A stretch of 64,000 nt of DNA, from NCBI RefSeq assembly GCF_034259325.1, contig NZ_JAXIVS010000006.1, forward strand, positions 434,001 to 498,000, given 5' to 3'. The notes under the pieces were generated by a model that worked only from the letters and a program-made list of their open reading frames with translations, was not told where the DNA came from and did no database searches. Source of the DNA: Hyalangium ruber. Its GTDB lineage: Bacteria; Myxococcota; Myxococcia; Myxococcales; Myxococcaceae. The stretch's first letter is position 1, and each line of letters starts with the position of its first letter. Shown here one piece after another: positions 8,837-17,039 of this stretch. The position numbers and the translations under genes were made by a program.

Positions 8837-11632
8837 ATGAGTGCCAGGGGCAGGGAAGTGTACCGTCACCTTTCGAGAGCAATCCTCGCCGCGTTGCTGC
8901 TCGCGGGGCTCGTCGCTGGAGGTGAGGCGTCCGCGGCGCCGTATGTGCTCTTCGAGAGTGGGCAGGTCCGCCCGCTGGCGCTCTCTCCGAACGGTCAGCT
9001 CCTCTTCGCCGTCAACACGCCGGACAACCGCTTGGAGATCTTCCAGGTCGGCTCCAGCGGCCTCATCCACCGCTCCTCGGTACCCGTGGGCCTCGAGCCC
9101 GTCGCGGTCTCGGCGCGGAGCAACGACGAGGTCTGGGTCGTCAATCACCTGTCCGACAGCGTGAGCGTCGTGAAGCTCGGGCCGCTGGGCTTTCACGGCA
9201 CCGTGGTGCGGACCCTGCTCGTGGGCGATGAGCCGCGAGACGTCGTCTTCGCCGGGCCGGGCAAGAGCCGCGCCTTCATCACCGCGGCCCACCGCGGGCA
9301 GAACGCCCCCTTTGATCCGCAGCTCACCACGCCGGGCGTGGGCCGGGCCGACGTCTGGGTCTTCGATGCGAACAACCTGGGCAGCTCGCTCGGGGGCAAC
9401 CCGCTCAACATCATCACCCTCTTCAGCGACACCCCGCGCGCGCTGGCGGTGACGCCCGATGGCTCGCGCGTCTACGCGGCCGCGTTCCACTCCGGCAACC
9501 GCAGCACGGTGGTGCATGAGAGCCTCGTGCCCAATGGCGGCGAGGCGGTAGGCGGCGTTCCGGGGCCGAACACCAACTTCGAGGGCGTGCCGGGCACCGA
9601 GGTCAGCGTCATCGTCCGCTTCAACGGCCAGGACTGGGTGGACGTGCTCAACCGCCCGTGGACGGACAAGGTCCGCTTCTCGCTGCCGGACAAGGACGTG
9701 TTCGTCATCGACGCCGTGGCCAACCCGCCGGCGCAGCTCGCGGGCAACTCCGGCTTCTACACCGATGTGGGCACCATCCTGTTCAACATGGCCGTCAACC
9801 CGGTGAACGGGAAGGTGTACGTGAGCAACACCGAGGCCCGGAATGATCTGCGCTTCGAGGGGCCTGGCACCTTCGCCGGCACCACCCTCCGGGGGCACCT
9901 GCACGAGAGCCGCATCACCGTGCTGAGCCCCTCGGGCGTCGCGCCCCGGCACCTCAACAAGCACATCGACTACAACTCCTGTTGCGCGCCGACCCCCAAC
10001 CCCGAGAGCGAGAGGAGCCTGGCGCAGCCGCTCGGCATGGCGGTGAGCTCCAACGGCGCCACCCTGTACGTGGCCGCGTTCGGCTCTTCGAAGGTTGGCA
10101 TCTACTCCACCGCCGCGCTCGAGGCCGACACGTTCGTGCCCAGCACGACGAACCAGATTCCGCTGAGCGGCGGCGGCCCCACCGGCATGGTGTTGGATGA
10201 GGCGCGCGGGCGCATGTATGTGCTGACGCGCTTCGACAACGCCATCTCCGTCGTCAACACCGCCACACGCCAGGAGATTGCCCACCTGCCGATGTACAAC
10301 CCCGAGCCGCCGAGCGTGGTGCAGGGCCGTCCCTTCCTCTACGACGCGCGCACCAGCTCGAGCCACGGCGACTCGTCCTGCGGCAGCTGTCACATCTTCG
10401 GCGACTTCGACAGCATCACGTGGGACCTGGGCAACCCGGATGGCCGCGTGAAGACCAACCCGAGCCCCATCGTGCCGGTGCTCCCCGAGTTCGGTCCGGA
10501 TCCCACCTTCGGCCAGAACACCGACTTCCACCCGCTCAAGGGGCCGCTGTCGACCCAGAGCCTGCGCGGCATGGCGAACCACGGGCCGATGCATTGGCGC
10601 GGAGACCGCAACGGGGGCTACGACGCCTCGAACGCTCAGCCCAACTCCGGCGCGTTCGATGAAGTCGCGGCCTTCAAGCAGTTCAACCCGGCGTTCATGG
10701 ATCTGCTCGGGCGCAGCGCGCAGCTCAGCCCCGCGGAGATGCAGAAGTTCAGCGACTTCATCCTCCAGGTCGTCTACCCGCCCAACCCCATCCGCAACCT
10801 GGACAACTCGCTCACGCCGAACCAGCAGGCGGGCAAGGACTTCTTCGTCAACGTCACCAGCTTCTTCCAGGGCTCGTGCGAGGCCTGCCACCGGCTGGAC
10901 CCCAACGCCAACCCGCAGGAGGGCCTCTTCAAGGGCTTCTTCGGAACCGACGGCCTCTCGTCCTTCGACGCCGAGCCGCTGTTCCCCAAGGTCCCCCACC
11001 TGCGCAACATGTACCAGAAGGTCGGCATGTTCGGCGCCGGCTTCGCCTTCGGCGTTGTCGAGCCTGATCCGTTCATGGGAGACCAGGTGCGCGGCATCGG
11101 CTTCAACAGCGATGGCGCCATCCCCACGCTGTTCCTCTTCAACAGCGGCTTCGACGCGCACCCGATCTTCAACCCCGTGGGCATTCCGAACACGCCCGAG
11201 GGTGACAAGGCGAAGCGGGACATGGAGGAGTTCATGTTCGCCTTCGACACCAACCTGGCGCCCATCGTCGGCCAGCAGGTGACCCTCACGGCCTCCAACC
11301 ACGCGGTGGCGGGCCCGCGCATCAACCTCTTGAGGGCGCGCGCGGAGGCCGGGGAGTGCGAGCTGGTGGCGAAGGGCCGGATCGCGCTCCTGGAGGTGGG
11401 CTTCCTCTACGCGGGAGGAGGGCAGTTCGCGAGGGACCGGCAGGCCCTGCCCAACCTCCACGACATCGCCCTGCGCGCGGCGGTCATCTCGGGGGGCGGT
11501 GTGCTGACGTACACCTGCGCGCCTCCGGGCACGGGCCGCCGCATCGGCATCGACCGCGACCTCGACGGCTTCCTCGATGGTGACGAGCGCGCGGCGGGGA
11601 GCAACCCGGCAGATCCTCTCAGTACCCCCTGA
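8837..11632 (+). CDS. Exported beta-propeller di-haem cytochrome c (MauG/YVTN-like)
   Basis: 931 residues with a signal peptide (about 1-33, ending ASA|AP). Residues 35-500 contain repeated blades such as RPLALSPNGQLLFAVN and EVWVVNHLSDSVSVVK, typical of YVTN/lactonase-like propellers. Two covalent haem sites are visible: C515-G-S-C518-H519 and C681-E-A-C684-H685, in the arrangement of di-haem peroxidase/MauG-like proteins. The C terminus has a DRDLDGFLDGDE calcium-loop-like motif. GGGAG precedes the ATG. The protein should act in the periplasm or on the surface in electron transfer or oxidation of a partner. The sensor kinase begins 5 bp after its stop, which suggests co-transcription. Substrate unknown. 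Confidence 0.88.
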   Translation: MSARGREVYRHLSRAILAALLLAGLVAGGEASAAPYVLFESGQVRPLALSPNGQLLFAVNTPDNRLEIFQVGSSGLIHRSSVPVGLEPVAVSARSNDEVWVVNHLSDSVSVVKLGPLGFHGTVVRTLLVGDEPRDVVFAGPGKSRAFITAAHRGQNAPFDPQLTTPGVGRADVWVFDANNLGSSLGGNPLNIITLFSDTPRALAVTPDGSRVYAAAFHSGNRSTVVHESLVPNGGEAVGGVPGPNTNFEGVPGTEVSVIVRFNGQDWVDVLNRPWTDKVRFSLPDKDVFVIDAVANPPAQLAGNSGFYTDVGTILFNMAVNPVNGKVYVSNTEARNDLRFEGPGTFAGTTLRGHLHESRITVLSPSGVAPRHLNKHIDYNSCCAPTPNPESERSLAQPLGMAVSSNGATLYVAAFGSSKVGIYSTAALEADTFVPSTTNQIPLSGGGPTGMVLDEARGRMYVLTRFDNAISVVNTATRQEIAHLPMYNPEPPSVVQGRPFLYDARTSSSHGDSSCGSCHIFGDFDSITWDLGNPDGRVKTNPSPIVPVLPEFGPDPTFGQNTDFHPLKGPLSTQSLRGMANHGPMHWRGDRNGGYDASNAQPNSGAFDEVAAFKQFNPAFMDLLGRSAQLSPAEMQKFSDFILQVVYPPNPIRNLDNSLTPNQQAGKDFFVNVTSFFQGSCEACHRLDPNANPQEGLFKGFFGTDGLSSFDAEPLFPKVPHLRNMYQKVGMFGAGFAFGVVEPDPFMGDQVRGIGFNSDGAIPTLFLFNSGFDAHPIFNPVGIPNTPEGDKAKRDMEEFMFAFDTNLAPIVGQQVTLTASNHAVAGPRINLLRARAEAGECELVAKGRIALLEVGFLYAGGGQFARDRQALPNLHDIALRAAVISGGGVLTYTCAPPGTGRRIGIDRDLDGFLDGDERAAGSNPADPLSTP

Positions 11633-11637
11633 AGTTG

Positions 11638-13908
11638 ATGGCCATGCAGCCAGCTTCGTCTCCCCGGGCACCCTCTTCCCTGGCGCGGTCCACCCTCATC
11701 AAGATGGGGGTGCGCATCGCGGTGGTCATCGCCCTGACCACCCTCTTCAGCTACCTCCACATCCTCACCTCCTTCCGCTCGGAGGCGCTGCTGCAGATCG
11801 AGCGGAGCGCCGCCGGGCGCAGCCAGCGCGAAGAGGCCATCTTCGTGCTGGCGGAGGACAACCACGCGGTCCTCAAGAAGGAGGTAGAGGAGCACTTCCG
11901 CGCCTGGAGCCAGAGAGACCCCACGGAGCGCTTCGAAGCCTGGTTCGCGCATCTGCCGGATGGGTCGATCCGCAACAACCCTCGGGGCTTCGATGGCACG
12001 AAGATGCCGGGCGTCATCGTCCCCAAGGGGGTGAAGGACGACATCGACTTCCGTCGCCGGCTCGTCGCCTCCTACGAGGTGATCTCCCAGTACGGGCCCG
12101 CCTTCCACGTCCGCTTCATGAACACCGGCGTCATGCTGCCGGAGGGCGCGCTGGTGGGGTACTGGCCCGAGGGAGCCACCTGGTTCCAGGACGTGGAGGC
12201 CACCTTCTCGGTCGCGCCCCTGGAGTACTTCACCATCTCCACGCCCGAGAACAACCCACGGCGGGAGTCCGCCTGGACCGGCATCTACGAGGACACGACC
12301 AGCCAGACCTGGCTGGTCACGGTCGCCACCCCGCTGGACATGGATGGCCGCCATGTGGCGACCGTCTCCCATGACGTGCTGCTGGATGACTTGATGCGCC
12401 GCACCCGGGAGAACACCATCCCCGGGACGTACAACATCCTCTTCCGCGGCGATGGTCAGCTCATCGCCCACCCCGAGCTGCGGGTGAAGAGCGGGGCGGG
12501 CACCTACAACATCGTGGAGGCCGCCACGAATCCGGACGAGGCCGCCGCCCAGGTGGGCACCCCCGCGCAGCGAACCCACCTGCGCGACATCTTCGAGCGG
12601 GTCAAGGCCGCGCCTCTCGACCAGCCCGTGCTGGAGCTCTCCGAGCATGGCGAGTACCTGGCCGTGGCACACCTGGAGGGCCCGGACTGGATCTTCGTCA
12701 CGGTGCTGCCCGAGCAGGTGGTGTCCTCGGCCGCATTCGAGGCGGCGCGCTATGTGCTGGCGTTCGGCGTGGCCTCGCTCCTGTTGGAGCTCGCCATCAT
12801 GTACTGGGTGCTGAGGCAGCAGATCACCCGCCCGCTGCTCTCCTTCACCCAGGCCACGGCGCAGGTGGCGGCCGGCGACTTCAAGGTCGGGCTGGACACC
12901 CGGCGCGGCGACGAGCTGGGGCAGCTGGCGCGCTCCTTCCAGCTGATGGCCGGGGAGGTCCAGCGGCGCGAGGAGGCGCTGCGGCAGGCCAACGAGGGGC
13001 TGGAGCAGCGGGTGGAGGAGCGCACCCAGGAGCTCCAGCAGGTCCACAAGCAGCTCTTGGAGACAGCGCGGCAGGTGGGCCGGGCGGAGATCGCCACCAA
13101 CGTGCTGCACAACGTCGGCAACGTGCTCAACAGCGTTCACACCTCGGCGCAGATCGCCGCGGAGCGGCTGGCCGCGCTGAAGATCGACAGCGTGGAGCGC
13201 GTGGCGAGCCTGTTCGACGAGCACCAGGGCGATCTCGTGACCTTCCTCACGCAGGACGAGCGCGGGCGCAAGTCGCTCTCCTTCCTGAGCCGGCTGGCGA
13301 AGTTCATGCAGGTCGAGCGCCAGGAGATCCAGATACTGCTCGGCGATGTCGGCCGGCACACCGAGCACATCGGCGCCATCGTCAAGCTGCAGCAGCAGTA
13401 CGCCCGGGTGCCTCAGCGGCTCGTCGAGCCCGTGCTGCTGTCGGAGCTGGTGGAGGATGCGCTGCGCATCAACCAGGCAGCGCTCGGCCGTCACTCTGTT
13501 AAGGTGGCGCGCGATTTGGTGAACGTGCCGCCCGTGCTGACTGAGAAGCACAAGGTGCTGATGATCCTGGTCAACCTGATCAGCAATGCCAAGTATGCGA
13601 TGGACTCCGTATCCGAGGACGAGCGGCTGCTGACCGTGGCGCTGACGCCTACCGGTGACGATCGCATCCGCATCGAGGTTCGGGACAACGGCATGGGCAT
13701 CGCGCCGGAGATGCTCACCCGCATCTTCCAATATGGGTTCACCACCCGCCAGGAGGGCCACGGCTTCGGCCTGCACTCCAGCGCCCTGGCGGCCCAGGAG
13801 CTGGGCGGCTCGCTCCTGGCGCACAGCGATGGGCCGGGCAAAGGGGCCACGTTCACCCTGGAGCTGCCCTCCGCCCCCGAGCACCGGAGTGAGCAAGCGA
13901 ATGCGTAA
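11638..13908 (+). CDS. Membrane sensor histidine kinase (dCache-like sensor, HAMP)
   Basis: 756 residues from the ATG at 11638 (another in-frame ATG at 11644). TM1 is at about residues 22-42. A large periplasmic sensor follows, with the RGDGQLIAHPEL signature seen in Cache domains. TM2 is near residues 365-390, then HAMP (ITRPLLSFTQATAQVAAGDF). A coiled coil leads to the phosphoacceptor region L-H491-N-V-G-N-V-L-N-S-V, a variant H-box. The ATPase domain carries the N-box NLISNAKYAMD, G1 RDNGMGI and G2 GHGFGLH. It partners the response regulator whose start overlaps its last codons by 8 bp. The cytochrome encoded upstream may supply or share its signal; that is inference from linkage. Confidence 0.9.
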   Translation: MAMQPASSPRAPSSLARSTLIKMGVRIAVVIALTTLFSYLHILTSFRSEALLQIERSAAGRSQREEAIFVLAEDNHAVLKKEVEEHFRAWSQRDPTERFEAWFAHLPDGSIRNNPRGFDGTKMPGVIVPKGVKDDIDFRRRLVASYEVISQYGPAFHVRFMNTGVMLPEGALVGYWPEGATWFQDVEATFSVAPLEYFTISTPENNPRRESAWTGIYEDTTSQTWLVTVATPLDMDGRHVATVSHDVLLDDLMRRTRENTIPGTYNILFRGDGQLIAHPELRVKSGAGTYNIVEAATNPDEAAAQVGTPAQRTHLRDIFERVKAAPLDQPVLELSEHGEYLAVAHLEGPDWIFVTVLPEQVVSSAAFEAARYVLAFGVASLLLELAIMYWVLRQQITRPLLSFTQATAQVAAGDFKVGLDTRRGDELGQLARSFQLMAGEVQRREEALRQANEGLEQRVEERTQELQQVHKQLLETARQVGRAEIATNVLHNVGNVLNSVHTSAQIAAERLAALKIDSVERVASLFDEHQGDLVTFLTQDERGRKSLSFLSRLAKFMQVERQEIQILLGDVGRHTEHIGAIVKLQQQYARVPQRLVEPVLLSELVEDALRINQAALGRHSVKVARDLVNVPPVLTEKHKVLMILVNLISNAKYAMDSVSEDERLLTVALTPTGDDRIRIEVRDNGMGIAPEMLTRIFQYGFTTRQEGHGFGLHSSALAAQELGGSLLAHSDGPGKGATFTLELPSAPEHRSEQANA

Positions 13909-14398
13909 GCGGCGCATCCTGGTCATCGACGACTCCGAGGCCATCCACCAGGATGTCGCGCGGATCCTCTGCCCCCAGCCGCCCGGGGGGAAGGAGGAGC
14001 TGGAGGAGCTGGAGGAGGAGATCTTCGGTCCCCTGGCGCCCAGCAAGAGCCCCTCTCGACATGTCTTCGAGCTGGACTCGGCCTACCAGGGACAGGAGGG
14101 GCTCGAGAAGGTGCGGCAGGCCCTGGCCGCTGGCCGTCCGTACGCGCTGGTCTTGTTGGACTACCGCATGCCGCCGGGCTGGAACGGCTTCGAGACGCTG
14201 CAGCGCCTGCTGGAGGTGGCTCCCTCGTTGCCCATCGTGCTGTGCTCGGCCTACTCCGACTATTCCTGGGAGGAGATCGTCCGGGAGCTGGGCTGGCCCC
14301 AGCAATTGATCGAGCTGAGGAAGCCCTTCAACCAGAAGGAGCTGTACCAGCTGGTGGTCACCCTCACCGAGCCCCACGGCGTCATCTCCCTGGACTGA
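13901..14398 (+). CDS. Single-domain response regulator with an acidic insertion
   Basis: 165 residues; the ATG at 13901 is preceded by GGAGTGAG and overlaps the kinase stop by 8 bp (an in-frame GTG at 13889 is the alternative). The receiver residues are D10-D11 in VIDDSE, phosphoacceptor D87 in VLLDYRM, S116 in LCSAYS and K141 in RKPF. About 30 extra residues between D11 and D87 contain an acidic run (EELEELEEE at about 32-40) and push the phosphoacceptor far beyond its usual position near 55. No output domain follows, so it should act by protein contact or in a phosphorelay. It is the cognate partner of the upstream kinase by position. Confidence 0.88.
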   Translation: MRKRRILVIDDSEAIHQDVARILCPQPPGGKEELEELEEEIFGPLAPSKSPSRHVFELDSAYQGQEGLEKVRQALAAGRPYALVLLDYRMPPGWNGFETLQRLLEVAPSLPIVLCSAYSDYSWEEIVRELGWPQQLIELRKPFNQKELYQLVVTLTEPHGVISLD

Positions 14399-14430
14399 CC
14401 GCGCCGCGACTTTGAGGTAGAGGGGCCCGC

Positions 14431-15288
14431 ATGGGCAGCACGCACGTATCGAAGGCAGGCACCAAGAGCCAGCGGGTCCGCGTCATGAAGGCGACGAAGG
14501 GGCGGTGGTCCCTGCGCCGGCTGTTCTGGCTCGCGCTGCTGGGGCTGCTGGGCTTCCTCGCCTTCGAGTATCTGAGACTCCCGAGCGCCGAGCCGCTGCT
14601 GAAGCAGAACCCGGAGACCACGGCGCTCATCGAGCAGCGGGCGGAAGAGGCTCGCGCCGAGGGACGCAAGCCGCGGCGCCGGCAGTCCTGGGTCGGGCTG
14701 TCGAGCGTGTCCAAGCACGCCATCGACGCGGTGCTGCTCTCGGAGGACGCGAGCTTCTACCTCCACGAGGGCGTGGACAAGGTGGAGCTGGAGAAGGCCC
14801 TGGAGGAGGCGGTCCGCAAGGGCAAGCTGGGCCGGGGCGCCTCCACCATCACCCAGCAGCTCGCCAAGAACCTGTGGCTGTCGACGGACCGCAGCCTCCT
14901 GCGCAAGGCGAAGGAGCTGGTGCTGGCCCATCGCCTGGAAGAGGCGCTGCCGAAGAACCGCATCCTCGCGCTGTACCTGAACGTGGTGGAGTGGGGAAAC
15001 GGGGTGTACGGCATCGAAGCCGGCGCTCGTGAGCACTTCGGCGTGTCGGCCGTGAGCCTGACGGTGGCGCAGGGCGCCATCCTCGCGGCGATGCTGCCGG
15101 CGCCGAGGAAGCGCTCTCCCTCCTCGGGCTCGAAGGCGCTCAAGCGGCGCGCCCACTGGATCGTCGAGCAGATGCAGGCCGTCAGGCGCATCTCCTCCGA
15201 GCAGGCTCAGGCGGCCCGGGCCGACATCGACCGGATCCTCGGCGCCAAATCGGCGGCCGAGGACGCGGACGACGGGGACGGCGCCTGA
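14431..15288 (+). CDS. mtgA: Monofunctional peptidoglycan glycosyltransferase
   Basis: 285 residues. One N-terminal membrane segment (about 31-48) anchors a GT51 domain in the periplasm. The catalytic Glu is E105 in L-L-S-E-D-A-S-F-Y-L-H-E-G. The second GT51 motif is GRGASTITQQLAKN, and the third LEEALPKNRILALYLN is also present. There is no transpeptidase domain, so it is a monofunctional enzyme that polymerises lipid II into glycan strands. The N-terminal 18 residues before a second Met (14485) are basic and may not all be translated. It converges on the amylase gene, with 15 bp between stop codons. Confidence 0.92.
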   Translation: MGSTHVSKAGTKSQRVRVMKATKGRWSLRRLFWLALLGLLGFLAFEYLRLPSAEPLLKQNPETTALIEQRAEEARAEGRKPRRRQSWVGLSSVSKHAIDAVLLSEDASFYLHEGVDKVELEKALEEAVRKGKLGRGASTITQQLAKNLWLSTDRSLLRKAKELVLAHRLEEALPKNRILALYLNVVEWGNGVYGIEAGAREHFGVSAVSLTVAQGAILAAMLPAPRKRSPSSGSKALKRRAHWIVEQMQAVRRISSEQAQAARADIDRILGAKSAAEDADDGDGA

Positions 15289-15303
15289 GCCTGGGAGGCG
15301 GTG

Positions 15304-16572
15304 CTACTGCGTCCAGACGGCGTAGTTGGTGCCGGAGGTGACCAGCGTCCAACCGGTGCCGGGAGACCAGGAGTTCGGGCCGATCTTCACCGCCAGCTTC
15401 TTGGTGTTGCCGGTGATGATGGCGGCGTACTTGGAGGTGTCGGCCACCTGGATGCTCACCGTCGAGGTGCTGGTGACGCCCGCGTTCTTCCGGGCGGTGA
15501 TGAGCGCCTTGATGGCGTTCTGGTTGGCGGTGCCCCAGTCGAAGTAATGCACCCAGTACACGGTGGGGATGCCCGGGTGGGACAGGATGTAGGCGTAGCC
15601 CTGGAGCACCTTGTCGCTGGGGAAGGGCCAGTGGTTCTGCCCGCCGCTGGGGGTGCTGGGGCCCGTGTCGTGGTTGTCGATGAAGGTGACGGACTTGGCC
15701 GGCCACCAACCGATGGCGCCCTGGGGCTTGCCCTCGCTGTCACGCAGCCGCCAGAACTCGTTGTACTGCACCGCCTGCTGGAGGATGCCCTTGGTGGTGA
15801 AGTCGAAGGCGCCCGAGCGCCCCGCGGTGGCGTCGATCCAGTTCATGATGAGCTGGCGGTGCGGGTTCACGTCATTGAGGTTGAGGTCCGTCCACAGCTC
15901 GCCCACCGAGAAGTAAGGAGCGGTGGCGCCCACGTAGGTGCCCACGTACGAGCCGCCAAAGCCCTTCACGTAGTCCCAGCGCCAGCCGTCGTAGCCCAGG
16001 GTGTTCTTCTTGTAATTGAGCCAGGTGGTGAGGCTCGTCCGCACGTAGGCCTTGGTGTGGTCGATGTCGCGCCCGGCGTTGAAGCCGCTGCCGGTGTCCG
16101 CCGCGCCCGTGGCGTCCGTCCACTCGTCACCCTGGCACACCGAGTCGGCGCCCCAGGTGGGGTTGGTGAAGTCGGCCCAGTTGCTGGTGCCCACGCGGTG
16201 GTTGACCACCACGTCCGCGATGGCCTTCACCCCGTTGGAGTGCAGCGCGGCGATGGCCGACTTCAGGTCCGCCTCGCTGCCGTAGGCGCTGTTGAACACG
16301 TTGAGCTGCCGGGGCAGGTAGCCCTCCACGGCGGCGGAGTCGCTGGCCGGAGGCAGCCACACCATGGTGAAGCCGGCGTTCTTGATGTTCGTCGCGTTGT
16401 TGCGGATGACGCCCCACCAGGGCTTCGTCTCCTGGGAGCGCCAGTGGAAGCCCTGCAGCATGACGTCGCTGCTGTTGCCGTCGAGGACGCCCGCGCTGGA
16501 CAGCGGGGCGATGAGGACGAGCGCCAGCAGGCCCGTCAGGATGCGCAGGTGCTTCGAGAGTTGCTTCCCCAT
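15304..16572 (-). CDS. Secreted alpha-amylase, GH13
   Basis: 422 residues with a Sec signal peptide (about 1-27, ending SSA|GV). The (beta/alpha)8 barrel shows region I ADVVVNH, region II GWRWD with nucleophile D200, region III VGELW with acid/base E225, and region IV FIDNHD with D302. A short C-terminal beta domain of about 80 residues closes the protein. The layout resembles the plant/bacterial GH13_6-type amylases, which hydrolyse starch or glycogen; the subfamily is inferred from length and motifs. It would work outside the cytoplasm. It starts 27 bp downstream of the DUF2914-like gene on the same strand. Confidence 0.92.
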   Translation of the reverse strand: MGKQLSKHLRILTGLLALVLIAPLSSAGVLDGNSSDVMLQGFHWRSQETKPWWGVIRNNATNIKNAGFTMVWLPPASDSAAVEGYLPRQLNVFNSAYGSEADLKSAIAALHSNGVKAIADVVVNHRVGTSNWADFTNPTWGADSVCQGDEWTDATGAADTGSGFNAGRDIDHTKAYVRTSLTTWLNYKKNTLGYDGWRWDYVKGFGGSYVGTYVGATAPYFSVGELWTDLNLNDVNPHRQLIMNWIDATAGRSGAFDFTTKGILQQAVQYNEFWRLRDSEGKPQGAIGWWPAKSVTFIDNHDTGPSTPSGGQNHWPFPSDKVLQGYAYILSHPGIPTVYWVHYFDWGTANQNAIKALITARKNAGVTSTSTVSIQVADTSKYAAIITGNTKKLAVKIGPNSWSPGTGWTLVTSGTNYAVWTQ

Positions 16573-16599
16573 GGTGTGTCTCCTGAGTCCTGGGGGCGC

Positions 16600-16992
16600 T
16601 TACGAGCCGGAGACTTCCACCTGGAAGTTGGAGGAGCCGAGTTCGGTGCCGTCCGGACCCAGGACCTTCACCGTCCAGGCGCCGCTGTCGCCCGCGCGCA
16701 TCGTCTTGTAGCCATGGGTGCGGTAGGGCGTGCGGGGGACCTTCAGCTCGACCTTGGAGGCCTCCTTGCCGTCCTTCAAGAAGACCATCGTCACCTTGTC
16801 GTTCTCCACGCCGGAGATGCGGGTTGCGGCGTAGATGCGGGTGTCCGGGGCCACCTTGAAGGTGTCGGAGGTGCCGACGACCTCGTACTTCTCGACACCG
16901 GTGCCGAGCTTCAGCTCGGCCTTGGCCTGAGCGAAGGCGGTGGTGGCCAGCAGCATCATCGGCAGCAGGAACTTCCAGGCAGTCTTGGGCAT
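16600..16992 (-). CDS. Small exported protein resembling DUF2914
   Basis: 130 residues from the ATG at 16992, with GAGGAGA a good distance upstream; in-frame codons further upstream lack the signal peptide and are rejected. The signal peptide is about residues 1-22 (MPKTAWKFLLPMMLLATTAFA). The mature domain shows D-T-R-I-Y-A-A-T, then a positively charged strand pair and G-A-W-T-V-K-V-L-G-P-D-G-T-E-L, which matches the pattern of DUF2914 domains (small beta-sandwiches of unknown function). It sits between a TPR membrane protein and an amylase, all read leftward with short gaps, so co-expression is likely. Confidence 0.75.
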   Translation of the reverse strand: MPKTAWKFLLPMMLLATTAFAQAKAELKLGTGVEKYEVVGTSDTFKVAPDTRIYAATRISGVENDKVTMVFLKDGKEASKVELKVPRTPYRTHGYKTMRAGDSGAWTVKVLGPDGTELGSSNFQVEVSGS

Positions 16993-17039
16993 GCGTGTCT
17001 CCTCGGTGGGGGAGCCGCGCACGCTACCACCCCTGCCTG

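Noticed and set aside
8624-11671. Minus-strand frame of 1015 residues opposite the di-haem protein
   Set aside because: The plus-strand frame has a signal peptide and two CxxCH sites; the other frame is a GC-rich shadow.
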